Assembly: GCF_001458115.1 (NCBI RefSeq)
Contig: NZ_CZRP01000010.1
Coordinates: 186,001-250,000 of the forward strand
DNA: 64,000 bases
From: Gracilibacillus massiliensis
Lineage (GTDB): Bacteria; Bacillota; Bacilli; Bacillales; Amphibacillaceae
Direction of reading: 5' to 3'
In this document: positions 43,843-51,964 of the stretch, piece by piece
Position numbering within the stretch: position 1 is the first letter of the stretch
Layout: each line of letters begins with the position of its first letter
Notes under the pieces: model-generated
Told to the model about the DNA's origin: nothing
Seen by the model: only the letters and a program-made list of their open reading frames with translations
The model's database searches: none
Made by a program: the position numbers and the translations under genes

Positions 43843-44484
43843 TTATGCTTTAGAATAATTTTTTTCAAATCTATGGAATACAAAATCCATTAATAACGCT
43901 ATTACAATTGCTAGTATCGTTCCGGTAAAAATCATATGTTTATCGTTATAACCGATACCAGCCAAAATCAAATCACCTAATCCTCCTGCTCCAATTAAGG
44001 CGGCTAAGGTTGTCCAACTGATAATATACACAGTTGTTACGCGAATTCCTGACATCACATATGGAAGAGCAGCAGGAAGTTCTACTTTAAATAATCGACC
44101 AAAGGTGCTAAATCCCATCCCTTTTGCAGCTTCCACAATACTTGGATCAATCGATTGGATCCCTGTATAGGTATTTCGCAGTAAAGGTAATAACGCATAT
44201 AAAAATAAGGCTGCTACCGCGGGTCGAAAACCGATTCCGAGTAGCGGTATCATAATTGCTAACAAAGCTACGGTCGGTATCGTTTGAAAAACATTCGCTA
44301 TATTAAAAATAAGTCCTTTGATTCTTTCATTTTTCATCTTGGTCATATAAATCGCCAAAGGTACCGTAAATACAATCGATAATAGCATAACAACAAATGA
44401 AATAACTAAATGCTCCCACATGTATGAAAGAATCGAATCATACTTATCCTGCCAAAATTCGATATACTCTGTTAGTAAATCCAC
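43843..44484 (-). CDS. Quaternary-amine ABC transporter permease (OpuBB/OpuCB-like)
   Basis: 213 residues, about five helices; loop IDPSIVEAAKGMGFSTFGRLFKVELPAALPYVMSG near 118-150 is the ATPase-contact motif. The start shares a base with the end of the ATPase gene (ATG overlapping the stop at 44484), so the two are coupled. Confidence 0.93.
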   Translation of the reverse strand: MDLLTEYIEFWQDKYDSILSYMWEHLVISFVVMLLSIVFTVPLAIYMTKMKNERIKGLIFNIANVFQTIPTVALLAIMIPLLGIGFRPAVAALFLYALLPLLRNTYTGIQSIDPSIVEAAKGMGFSTFGRLFKVELPAALPYVMSGIRVTTVYIISWTTLAALIGAGGLGDLILAGIGYNDKHMIFTGTILAIVIALLMDFVFHRFEKNYSKA

Positions 44485-45599
44485 TATTTTCCACCACGCT
44501 TAAGTTGATAGAAGCGTTGTAATACTTCTAACAGTTTTTCGCTTTTTATGATTCCTACTACTTCATTCTGATCTGATACAACTGGTAAGGTTTCCTGTTG
44601 ATTTCCGTTGGATTGATCAAGCAATAACTCTCCATGAGCACTATCAGGAACAGGTTTTTTATCGATGATTATTTCCTTTACTTCTTTATCTCGCTGTTGA
44701 AGTGCTGAAAATAGATCAATCATACCGATATATTTTTCATCACCATCCACGACAGGTATTGCACTTAATTTTTGCTGGGACATGCTTTGAATAGCTGCGT
44801 CAATAGTTGAAGTAAGCTCTATTGCTTCACATTCTGTCGTCATCAGATCTTGCACAGAAGGAACGACACTCTGCAAGCGGTCTTCACCTATAAATTCACG
44901 GACAAAGTCATTTGCTGGATGAGCTAATATCTCTTCTGGAGATCCTTTTTGAACCACTTGTCCACTTTTCATAATAATGATCTGATCGGCAATTTTAATG
45001 GCTTCATCCATATCATGTGTCACAAAAACAATTGTTTTGTTAATTTCTTTTTGCAAGCGAACTAACTCTTCCTGTAATTGTTCACGACTAATTGGATCTA
45101 GTGCACTAAACGGTTCATCCATCAAAATGGTTGACGGTTCTGCCGCTAACGCACGAATTACACCAATACGTTGTTGTTGACCACCACTTAATTCTGCTGG
45201 ATAGCGTCCGCGGTATACTTCGGGATCTAAGTTAACCATTCGTAGCAAGTCATCAACCGTCGTTTTAATTTTTTGTTTATCCCATTTCAAAAGCTTTGGC
45301 ACTGTTGCTACATTATCGTATATCGTCATGTGGGGAAATAATCCAATATTTTGAATCACATATCCCATTTGACGCCGTAATTGAATCGGATTGATTTGTT
45401 TAATATCTTTACCATAAATTGTAATTTGACCTTCTGTATAATCTGTCAGTCGATTAAGTAATTTCATGGTTGTTGTTTTTCCACAACCACTTGGGCCAAT
45501 TAGAACATTAATTTTTCCTTCTTCAAAGGTTAAGTTAATATCTTTTAATGCTTGAAACCCATCATCATACACTTTATGAATTCCACTAAGTTGTATCAC
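44484..45599 (-). CDS. Quaternary-amine ABC transporter ATPase with CBS domains (OpuBA/OpuCA-like)
   Basis: 371 residues. Walker A GPSGCGKTT near residue 35, Q-loop VIQNIGLFPHMT, signature LSGGQQQRIGV near 135, Walker B ILMDEPFSALD near 155, H-loop VTHD. Two CBS domains at about 250-365 (MTTECEAIELTSTIDAAIQSMS and EVVGIIKSEKLLEVL) may sense ionic strength or nucleotides as in OpuCA. First gene of the operon, under the TGAACATGTTCA palindromes. Confidence 0.95.
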   Translation of the reverse strand: MIQLSGIHKVYDDGFQALKDINLTFEEGKINVLIGPSGCGKTTTMKLLNRLTDYTEGQITIYGKDIKQINPIQLRRQMGYVIQNIGLFPHMTIYDNVATVPKLLKWDKQKIKTTVDDLLRMVNLDPEVYRGRYPAELSGGQQQRIGVIRALAAEPSTILMDEPFSALDPISREQLQEELVRLQKEINKTIVFVTHDMDEAIKIADQIIIMKSGQVVQKGSPEEILAHPANDFVREFIGEDRLQSVVPSVQDLMTTECEAIELTSTIDAAIQSMSQQKLSAIPVVDGDEKYIGMIDLFSALQQRDKEVKEIIIDKKPVPDSAHGELLLDQSNGNQQETLPVVSDQNEVVGIIKSEKLLEVLQRFYQLKRGGK

Positions 45600-45623
45600 A
45601 TAAGATCCCCTTTCTAAGAAACA

Positions 45624-45652
45624 TGAACGAATTCACTTTATGAACATGTTCA
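45624..45652. promoter_or_regulatory. Paired TetR-type operators before the ABC transporter operon
   Basis: TGAACATGTTCA (45641-45652, perfect 12-bp palindrome, flanked to ATGAACATGTTCAT) and TGAACGAATTCA (45624-45635, one-step variant) start 17 bases apart. The strong site sits in a plausible minus-strand promoter spacer (TTGCCG ... CATAAA). The same words stand before the TetR gene. Confidence 0.8.
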
Positions 45653-45672
45653 TTTTTTCGGCAAAAAAATAT

Positions 45673-46380
45673 CTATTCTGTAATTTTCGGATAGGAAACA
45701 TTGATTTCAGAACGTTTTTCTGGCTTAATTACCTTCATCACACTTTCATACACATAATACAATGTCATCTGCATCGCTTCTTCTTGTGTATAATTTCTGC
45801 GTTTATTAATAATGGTATTCATCATACCTTTCCAAATTAATAACGTCATATCCGAAATCATCTCAATGTCCTGCTCTTCCATGAACTTTTCTTCGACTGC
45901 TGGTTGGATAAAGAGCGCACTGCGTTTAGCAAAACTGTGCTCCATAATAATGTCCTTTACTTCTTCTGGCAAGCCGATCAAATCATTCTGATAAATCTTA
46001 TAGTAATGTTCTAATAAATCTTCTGGTATCGAACCTAAATTATCCATGAAAATGACCGAGTAAATTTTAGGCTGGGCGAAGGAATGTTTGCAAAAGCATT
46101 CCCAACTATATAACCATTTTTCCACAGTATTATTACCTTTTTCTAAATAGGTCGGTAATTCTTCCAGATAATCGGACATAAAACGCATAGCAGCAAAAAA
46201 TTTCAAATGGGATAAATCCTTGAAATAATTATAGGCGGTAGAACTAGTAAACCCTGCTTTATCTGCTATTTTTCGAATTGTAAAATGATCAATTCCATCT
46301 TCTTCAATGACTTCAGTTGCAGCATCTAAGAAATATCGCCACATGCGTGATCGTTGTATTTCTTTCCTGCTCTCCTTCAT
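45673..46380 (-). CDS. TetR-family transcriptional regulator
   Basis: 235 residues from the ATG after AAAGGAAGTGGAG; the longer frame to 46407 is less likely. Helix-turn-helix at about 15-55: FLDAATEVIEEDGIDHFTIRKIADKAGFTSSTAYNYF. The ligand domain has no recognised signature. The identical palindromes upstream of this gene and of the ABC operon point to autorepression and control of osmolyte uptake, comparable in logic to BetI or GbsR although the sequence is not clearly either. Confidence 0.9.
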   Translation of the reverse strand: MKESRKEIQRSRMWRYFLDAATEVIEEDGIDHFTIRKIADKAGFTSSTAYNYFKDLSHLKFFAAMRFMSDYLEELPTYLEKGNNTVEKWLYSWECFCKHSFAQPKIYSVIFMDNLGSIPEDLLEHYYKIYQNDLIGLPEEVKDIIMEHSFAKRSALFIQPAVEEKFMEEQDIEMISDMTLLIWKGMMNTIINKRRNYTQEEAMQMTLYYVYESVMKVIKPEKRSEINVSYPKITE

Positions 46381-46410
46381 TGCTCCACTTCCTTTAATTC
46401 TATTCAAAAT

Positions 46411-46440
46411 GTGAACAAGTTCTTTTCGTGAACATGTTCA
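46411..46440. promoter_or_regulatory. Paired TetR-type operators before the regulator gene
   Basis: TGAACATGTTCA (46429-46440) and GTGAACAAGTTC (46411-46422), starting 18 bases apart. The first is identical to the operator before the ABC operon. Confidence 0.8.
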
Positions 46441-46591
46441 TATTAGCATAATGATTATTTAATGTAAAACCCAATTCACCCCTTTTTTAACAATTCGAAT
46501 GAATGTAAACGAAAACATATCCAATCAAGCAAACCCTTCCATCTTGATCACAAAAGGTTTTGTTCTATTTTCTTTAATTCAAATCATTTTT

Positions 46592-46635
46592 TAAAAAAAT
46601 AGCTGCTGAAGTTATACATTTCACTTCAGCAGCTC
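46592..46635 (-). terminator. Terminator of the BCCT transporter gene
   Basis: AGCTGCTGAAG and CTTCAGCAGCT pair perfectly around 12 bases; on the minus strand ATTTTTTT follows. Confidence 0.9.
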
Positions 46636-46641
46636 ATTCAT

Positions 46642-48180
46642 TTACTCTTTCCTTACATTATTTATCCAAGCTTGATCTTGATCCATCATTTTTTTCGCTG
46701 CATAAATAGTTAAGAATTGAATTACGATAATCGGCAGTCCCATTAAGCCTGATATCACCTCTAGTGGTGCTAGTCCACCGATCTGCATCAAGATTAATGC
46801 TAACGTCGTTATAATTGCTGCTACAATAATTCTCAATTTGCGTGATGGCTCCACTTTACTCATATCACGTTTACTAGTATAGGCTGCAATCGTATAGGTG
46901 GTTGAATCCAATGTAGTTGTTAAAAAGATCATCGAAACAATCACAAAAGCAATGATCGCAACACTTGCCCATGGTAAAGACGATAGAATTTCTGGAATGG
47001 CATGTAATGGATCTTCACTTTGTACCGTATCTAAGACTGCTACTTCACCTGTTAAATAGCGTTCAACCCCAAGTCCACCTAATACACCTGTCGCTAACCA
47101 TGACAACATAGTTGGTGCAAGTAAATAAGTCAATATCATTTCTTTTACTGTACGACCCTTAGAAATTTTAGCGGCAAATATACTGTGTAGCATTGCCCAT
47201 GTTGCACTATAAGCAAACCAAAATACCATATGACTTTGCACATGCGTCGTCGTTTCCATTGCTACGGAATCTGTATAAAATGATAGATTTAAATAATTAG
47301 AAAGCAGGTGTCCAACTGTGTCGGTAAAATAATCTAGTATAAATATACCTGGTCCTGCTATTAATATAAAAAGTGCCAATCCACCGGCAAGATACATATT
47401 AAATGTACTTAATCGTTTGATACCTTTTTCAATACCTAAGTAGGCACTGACTGAAAATAAGAAGACCCAGATAATTGTAACAATCATCGTCAATCCAAAA
47501 GTAACGTCAATATTTAATAATGCCGAAACGTTATAAGTAATAATCGGGGTACCAAGCCCTAAGGTGACCGCTGCCCCTGACAAAATACTTACAAGAAAAA
47601 GGACATCGAGTACCTTTCCTCCTATTCCATCGGTAAACTTATCACCAAAGATACAACGACATGCTTCTGAAATACGCATCATCGGCTTTTTCTTGACATG
47701 AATAACGTAAGCCATTGCCGGAGCTGCCATTACAAAAATAGCAAATACTTGAAAACTCCATAAAAACATACTATAGGCATTGCCCCATAACAACGCTTCT
47801 TGTGATTCAGGAGAAATTCCGAAAGGCGGGTCAAGAGCAACTTGTGTCCATTGCACCATTCCCGTTCTCATTATGGTCGACCCTACACCCATTGCTATCA
47901 AAATTGATGCATATTCAAACATCGTAAATCGAGGTTTTTCATGGGGATTGCCTAACACTACCTTACCGTATTTCGAAAATGCTAAGTATAGACCAGCGCC
48001 TAACAAAATAAGTGCATACCAAATATAGCCCCAACTAAACACATCGACAATTGTATCAAATATAGCATTTAATATGTTTAATGATTCCGATTCATACAAT
48101 GAAAAAGGTATGCTGATTGCCACAATAATCAATAAAGACGGAAGAAAAATTCGAAAATCAATTAATCTCCAACCTTTCAT
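46642..48180 (-). CDS. BCCT-family transporter with degenerate signature
   Basis: 512 residues from the ATG after GGAGGTAATAG (the frame extends to 48255 without a ribosome site). About 12 membrane helices. Recognisable family features: FTMFEYASILIAMGVGSTIM near 82, MVQWTQVALDPPFG near 107, AKISKGRTVKEM near 345, TTTLDSTTYTIAAYTS near 425. The usual substrate-site signature (W-T-x-F/Y-W-x-W-W) is replaced by HMVFWFAYSATW, so the classical betaine cage is not obvious. Probably transports a compatible solute or related zwitterion; substrate uncertain. Own transcript; no TGAACATGTTCA site seen. Confidence 0.88.
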   Translation of the reverse strand: MKGWRLIDFRIFLPSLLIIVAISIPFSLYESESLNILNAIFDTIVDVFSWGYIWYALILLGAGLYLAFSKYGKVVLGNPHEKPRFTMFEYASILIAMGVGSTIMRTGMVQWTQVALDPPFGISPESQEALLWGNAYSMFLWSFQVFAIFVMAAPAMAYVIHVKKKPMMRISEACRCIFGDKFTDGIGGKVLDVLFLVSILSGAAVTLGLGTPIITYNVSALLNIDVTFGLTMIVTIIWVFLFSVSAYLGIEKGIKRLSTFNMYLAGGLALFILIAGPGIFILDYFTDTVGHLLSNYLNLSFYTDSVAMETTTHVQSHMVFWFAYSATWAMLHSIFAAKISKGRTVKEMILTYLLAPTMLSWLATGVLGGLGVERYLTGEVAVLDTVQSEDPLHAIPEILSSLPWASVAIIAFVIVSMIFLTTTLDSTTYTIAAYTSKRDMSKVEPSRKLRIIVAAIITTLALILMQIGGLAPLEVISGLMGLPIIVIQFLTIYAAKKMMDQDQAWINNVRKE

Positions 48181-48317
48181 ATCTATTACCTCCAATAACA
48201 TTTGCATTTTTCTGGATACAATAGACAAATACCACAAATTTTTGAAGATAAACAAAGAGTTTCTACTTACTAAAAAAGGGTATCTGATAAGAAAAAGAAA
48301 AAGAGGGGAAAAGTCTT

Positions 48318-49004
48318 ATGGATACAACAATTACGATAAAAATAATAGCGGGATTTATAGCATTATTAATTGTGTTACGAATCATGGGAAAGAAAGAATT
48401 ATCACAAATTACTCCAGTCGATTTCGTTTATTTATTGGTACTAGGAGGATTGATGGAAAATGCTGTCTATGATAAATCCGTTTCGATCTGGCAAGTATTA
48501 TATTCACTTGGTTTATGGTCAGTACTCATTTTCATTTTAGAATTGTTAGTTCGTAATTTTGAGTGGTTACGACCTATCATCAAGGGATCACCGTCTATAA
48601 TCGTCAACGACGGGGTGTTGAATATTAAAAATCTAAAGAAAAACAAGCTTGAATCAGAACAGTTACGTTCCATGTTAAGATTACAAGGCATTTTTTCAAT
48701 AAAAGAAGTGAAATATGCGATATTGGAACCGAATGGTGATTTAAGTGTGATGGAATATGAAAAAGAACAGCCTGTTACAGCAGATATGTTACATATCGAA
48801 CCGAAGGAAGCTAGTCTAACACATCTAGTCGTAGATGAAGGGGAAATACAAAATAACGTCCTTACTGAAATTAATAAAAGTGAAGAGTGGTTAAAAGAGA
48901 TGCTAGAAGAATACGGACATCACTCTATTAAAGATATTTATTATGCTGAATGGTCGGAGTCCGAAGGTTTAATTGTCAATAATTATGATGAAGGAAATAG
49001 CTAA
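48318..49004 (+). CDS. DUF421 / YetF-family membrane protein
   Basis: 228 residues. Three N-terminal helices (about 5-85) with the family motif LRIMGKKELSQITPVDFVYLLVLGG, then a soluble domain with SPSIIVNDGVLNIKNLKKNKL and LRLQGIFSIKEVKYAILEPNG. The tail (160-228) is a second YetF-like segment. Function unknown; relatives in Bacillus (YetF, YrbG, YkjA) are linked to spores or envelope. RBS AGAGGGGAAA. Confidence 0.9.
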   Translation: MDTTITIKIIAGFIALLIVLRIMGKKELSQITPVDFVYLLVLGGLMENAVYDKSVSIWQVLYSLGLWSVLIFILELLVRNFEWLRPIIKGSPSIIVNDGVLNIKNLKKNKLESEQLRSMLRLQGIFSIKEVKYAILEPNGDLSVMEYEKEQPVTADMLHIEPKEASLTHLVVDEGEIQNNVLTEINKSEEWLKEMLEEYGHHSIKDIYYAEWSESEGLIVNNYDEGNS

Positions 49005-49090
49005 TACACTATCTTTTTATCAAATTTTTACTAAATTGTAGAAATCAGTCTAGCAATAAATTAAACTATAATTAGATGGAGGTGTTTGAA

Positions 49091-49150
49091 ATGGCAACCC
49101 GTGCGTTATTGCCTCACTTTAAACTAGCCCATGCAAAGCCTGATAAATAA
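49091..49150 (+). CDS. Possible 19-residue leader peptide
   Basis: ATG with a strong GGAGGTGTTTGAA ribosome site opens a 20-codon frame, MATRALLPHFKLAHAKPDK, ending TAA. Right behind it come nested stems (49133-49203). Together they look like an attenuator for the next gene. No homologue recognised; a chance frame or gene remnant is possible. Confidence 0.4.
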   Translation: MATRALLPHFKLAHAKPDK

Positions 49151-49203
49151 GGCGATACTTTGTATGGGGTGACGGTTCATCGCCTTGCTTGTTCATGCTT
49201 TGC
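49133..49203 (+). promoter_or_regulatory. Nested stem-loop in the leader of the CD3324-like gene
   Basis: AAGGCGAT (49149-49156) pairs with ATCGCCTT (49179-49186), enclosed by GCAAAGC (49133-49139) with GCTTTGC (49197-49203). The inner stem starts on the stop codon of the 19-residue frame, so a stalled ribosome would prevent it forming. Confidence 0.5.
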
Positions 49204-49236
49204 CCTTATAAATACAAAAATAAGGAGCTGGCTGAA

Positions 49237-49500
49237 TTGAAAGTAACGAAAGCGCAAGAAATTTTACCTGATGACTTGTTAAAAGAGTTGCAACAACATA
49301 TTCAAGGAGAGACGATATATATTCCAAAGAAACAGAGGCGACGTCAATGGGGAGCTCAATCTGGGAATCGTGAATATTACGATAAACGTAATCAACAAAT
49401 TAAAGAAGCCTTTCATAATGGAAGAGATTTCGAGGATTTAGCAACACAATATTGTCTAGCAATAGAAACGATTAAAAAAATTATATATCGAAAAGAATAA
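49237..49500 (+). CDS. CD3324-family small protein
   Basis: 87 residues from a TTG at 49237 with AAGGAGCT upstream; the frame extends to 49189 but without a ribosome site. Core: AQEILPDDLLKELQQHIQGETIYIPKK, then RRRQWGAQSGNREYYDKRNQQI and a helix-turn-helix-like C-terminus ATQYCLAIETIKKIIYRKE. Family function unknown, perhaps DNA binding. A terminator hairpin follows at 49508-49551. Confidence 0.82.
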   Translation: MKVTKAQEILPDDLLKELQQHIQGETIYIPKKQRRRQWGAQSGNREYYDKRNQQIKEAFHNGRDFEDLATQYCLAIETIKKIIYRKE

Positions 49501-49507
49501 ACAGCCC

Positions 49508-49551
49508 ATATGGTAAGAATATTCTCCAATCATTCTTGCCATATTTTTTTA
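49508..49551 (+). terminator. Terminator of the CD3324-like gene
   Basis: ATATGG-AAGAAT and ATTCTT-CCATAT pair with one mismatch around about 11 bases, followed by TTTTTTT. Confidence 0.85.
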
Positions 49552-49640
49552 TGGGAAATTTGTTACAATAAAGAGAGACTTATTCGTAATTTAGTGTCCG
49601 TTTATACCGTGAAAAAGAGAGCAAGGAAGGAGTACCATAG

Positions 49641-50276
49641 ATGCAAGAATTTATTTATCCTCATCAATTTCATTTAATAAAACAACAATTAAAAACGATT
49701 ATATATGCGAAGGATAGCTCAATAGATTTGAATGTCGTTGATGCGGTTAGAGAGATGGCACTTGAAAGAATTTATAATGAGTTAATAAATCTAACCGATG
49801 ACCAGAAGAATACACTCGAACCGATTCAACATATCGGTGATAAAGAAGAAATGGAAACTTGTCTATTCTCCTTAAAAAAACAGGTGATTCCTTTTCCGAA
49901 AATCAGCCAACCGATAGTAGAAAAAGCTTTTCCAAAAGCAAAAAAATTAAAAGCACCTGATATAGAAAATATCGACCTGAAAGAAACCGTCTATCTCCGT
50001 TGGTATGATAAAGGTAGTAACAAAACCTATATGTTGATACCTAATGAGGAAAAATTAGTGAGCATTCAGGGGGTTTTAGAGCCAACCCAGCACAAAGGAA
50101 TTTGTTCCATATGTAATGGTTTAGAGGAAGTTTCGCTTTTCACTTCGGAGAAAAAAGGTAGAATTAGAGGAACCTATTCCAAAACAGGTAATTATATTTG
50201 TAAGGATTCAGAGGTTTGCAATCTAAACATTAGTACACTGGAACATCTTTATTTCTTTATAGATCATTTACAATAG
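49641..50276 (+). CDS. FusB/FusC-family EF-G-binding protein
   Basis: 211 residues with the two-domain FusB layout: helical N-domain (about 1-80) and C-terminal treble-clef zinc finger with CSICN near 153-156 and CKDSEVC near 190-196. FusB proteins bind elongation factor G and free it from ribosomes stalled by fusidic acid; chromosomal relatives are common in Bacillaceae and confer variable protection. Whether this one does is untested. RBS AAGGAAGGAG. Stand-alone transcript. Confidence 0.88.
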   Translation: MQEFIYPHQFHLIKQQLKTIIYAKDSSIDLNVVDAVREMALERIYNELINLTDDQKNTLEPIQHIGDKEEMETCLFSLKKQVIPFPKISQPIVEKAFPKAKKLKAPDIENIDLKETVYLRWYDKGSNKTYMLIPNEEKLVSIQGVLEPTQHKGICSICNGLEEVSLFTSEKKGRIRGTYSKTGNYICKDSEVCNLNISTLEHLYFFIDHLQ

Positions 50277-50292
50277 TTTAATCTGAGAACTA

Positions 50293-50326
50293 AAGAAAAT
50301 CCCGAAGTTTATCGGGATTTTCTTTC
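50293..50326. terminator. Bidirectional terminator after the FusB-like gene
   Basis: AGAAAATCCCG and CGGGATTTTCT pair around AAGTTTAT; A/T-rich on both sides, it serves the convergent secreted-protein gene too. Confidence 0.9.
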
Positions 50327-50328
50327 TC

Positions 50329-51024
50329 TTATTGAAACCAGCTTTTTATCGATTCTATAACTTTTTGGAAGAAATTCAACTCTTCTTCATTACTGTTATC
50401 CTCTTCAGTCTTAAGAGTTTTCACATTACTTTCCTCTGCAGTGTTTAATGGCCGCAATTCTAATGTTGATGCTTTACTGCCTTCGATCACATTGATTAAA
50501 CCTTTGCCATATTTATCATATAATACTTGAGCATTACCTTCAGAATAAGGGTCAATTCCTATTTCAATCTTTGTATTAATGATATCGATGCCGGTATTGT
50601 ATATACTAAACTCATCATACTCCAATCCATCTTCATTTATCTTATCTTGTTTTTCCATTAACTCTTGTTCAGTATAAGCTACTTGCTTGAAGGAAACTTC
50701 TGCTGGTTCTTCTATAAGACTTTCTATCTGTTCTTTATGGTGGTTCGAGAGTTCCTCGGTAAATAAAAATACCAGTACGCCTAGGTCCCTTTCTTCTCGA
50801 TCAATATACATACCTGCATATGTGTCAGACACGTTTGCATCAATATAATCTAATACCTTTTCTCTAGCTTGAGTATGATTAGGATCTACGCCATCTTCTT
50901 CCAACTCTACTATATCTTTGGTCAGTCCCTCTGAACCTACTTCTGCTCCTACGCTATCTGCAGGTAAATTAAGTAGGATGATCACCATGATAAAGCTAAT
51001 CCATTTTGCAAGCTTAAAACTCAT
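50329..51024 (-). CDS. Secreted hypothetical protein
   Basis: 231 residues. A signal peptide (WISFIMVIILLNLPADSVGA, cleavage near residue 27) is followed by an acidic mixed alpha/beta region: DTYAGMYIDREERDLGVLVFLFTEEL, EIGIDPYSEGNAQVLYDKYGKGLINVIEG. The repeated pattern of inhibitor-like strands recalls protease propeptides, but I do not recognise a family. C-terminal amphipathic stretch FFQKVIESIKSWFQ. Probably exported. Confidence 0.75.
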   Translation of the reverse strand: MSFKLAKWISFIMVIILLNLPADSVGAEVGSEGLTKDIVELEEDGVDPNHTQAREKVLDYIDANVSDTYAGMYIDREERDLGVLVFLFTEELSNHHKEQIESLIEEPAEVSFKQVAYTEQELMEKQDKINEDGLEYDEFSIYNTGIDIINTKIEIGIDPYSEGNAQVLYDKYGKGLINVIEGSKASTLELRPLNTAEESNVKTLKTEEDNSNEEELNFFQKVIESIKSWFQ

Positions 51025-51087
51025 ATTTATCTCTCCTCTATACTTTTGCCCTATTAGATGTTGGTTTAAAGAAGAAGTTACAAATAA

Positions 51088-51267
51088 TCAATTATTTGTC
51101 CACACCACTATTATAATCGTTGCTACAAAGGTGAGAACAAACAATGTGATCAGTTGATAAAAACCTTTTCGGGTTAATGCATTATGTTTATCACGATTTT
51201 TCTTTGAAATAAAAAAGCTAATAATCGCACCGACAACTACTAAAATCACCCAGAAATAACTAGTCAT
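51088..51267 (-). CDS. Small two-helix membrane protein
   Basis: 59 residues from the ATG after AGGAGGTTCTATT. Two hydrophobic helices (about 4-20 and 37-55) separated by a basic loop SKKNRDKHNALTRKG. Third gene of the XRE-regulated operon. No family name recognised. Confidence 0.7.
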   Translation of the reverse strand: MTSYFWVILVVVGAIISFFISKKNRDKHNALTRKGFYQLITLFVLTFVATIIIVVWTNN

Positions 51268-51280
51268 ATAATAGAACCTC

Positions 51281-51664
51281 CTAGTATCTTTTTGACAAAA
51301 CGACAAATGAAACAAAGACCGTCATTATTGTTAAGGCAGCGATCATACAAACTACTTGATACGCTGTTACATCCAAGATCTTAAATTGTAAAAGAGTCAT
51401 CAGGATGATTAAATAACCTAAATTAATGAAATAACTAAAAAACATGCCTCTTTCTTTTATCTTCTTGGTTCTCTCATCGTTTTTTACAAACTGAGGCGCT
51501 AAGTAAGCATTAGAGAAGGACATTACAGTCATGGCAATCAGCATAATATCATGCCCTGCGGGGAAAACTCCCGTACTAATGGTAGCCCAATTAAATAACA
51601 GACTTAATAAAGTAAACATAATTCCAAAAATGAAAAATAATTTGCGATCATATTGTTTTTCCAT
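51281..51664 (-). CDS. Four-helix membrane protein
   Basis: 127 residues from the ATG after AGGAGGTAATA. Helices at about 9-29, 38-58, 74-93 and 100-122, with a charged middle loop NDERTKKIKERG that is common in membrane proteins encoded beside small XRE regulators. Function unknown. Confidence 0.75.
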   Translation of the reverse strand: MEKQYDRKLFFIFGIMFTLLSLLFNWATISTGVFPAGHDIMLIAMTVMSFSNAYLAPQFVKNDERTKKIKERGMFFSYFINLGYLIILMTLLQFKILDVTAYQVVCMIAALTIMTVFVSFVVLSKRY

Positions 51665-51687
51665 GGTATTACCTCCTAGCATTTGTA

Positions 51688-51891
51688 CTAAAGATCTTCC
51701 TTTTCTAAAATAAAAACCTCTTCGACTGTACTGTTAAAACACCGTGCAATTTGAATAGCAAGTGGTAGTGATGGATTATATTTTTCTCGTTCAATGGAAA
51801 TGATTGTTTGGCGGGAAACATCCAACATATCTGCCATCTTCTCTTGTGAGATGCCTTGCTCTTTCCTCAGTTGCTTCATCCTATTTTTCAT
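51688..51891 (-). CDS. Small XRE-family helix-turn-helix regulator
   Basis: 67 residues, essentially one Cro/C1 domain: MKQLRKEQGISQEKMADMLDVSRQTIISIEREKYNPSLPLAIQIARCF, then a short acidic tail. Typical of the short regulators that head operons of small membrane proteins. The 17-bp inverted repeat at 51921-51961 is its likely operator. Confidence 0.9.
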   Translation of the reverse strand: MKNRMKQLRKEQGISQEKMADMLDVSRQTIISIEREKYNPSLPLAIQIARCFNSTVEEVFILEKEDL

Positions 51892-51920
51892 TCACAGTCC
51901 ACCTTTCCATATAGCCATTC

Positions 51921-51961
51921 TAATGTAAAGCGACCTTTACCGTCAAGGTCGCTTTACATTA
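51921..51961 (-). promoter_or_regulatory. 17-bp perfect inverted repeat over the XRE operon promoter
   Basis: TAATGTAAAGCGACCTT (51921-51937) and its exact complement (51945-51961) flank TACCGTC. On the minus strand TTGACG is followed after 18 bases by TAGAAT, so one arm fills the promoter spacer. Shape suggests an operator; a transcript-end hairpin is the alternative. Confidence 0.65.
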
Positions 51962-51964
51962 AGG

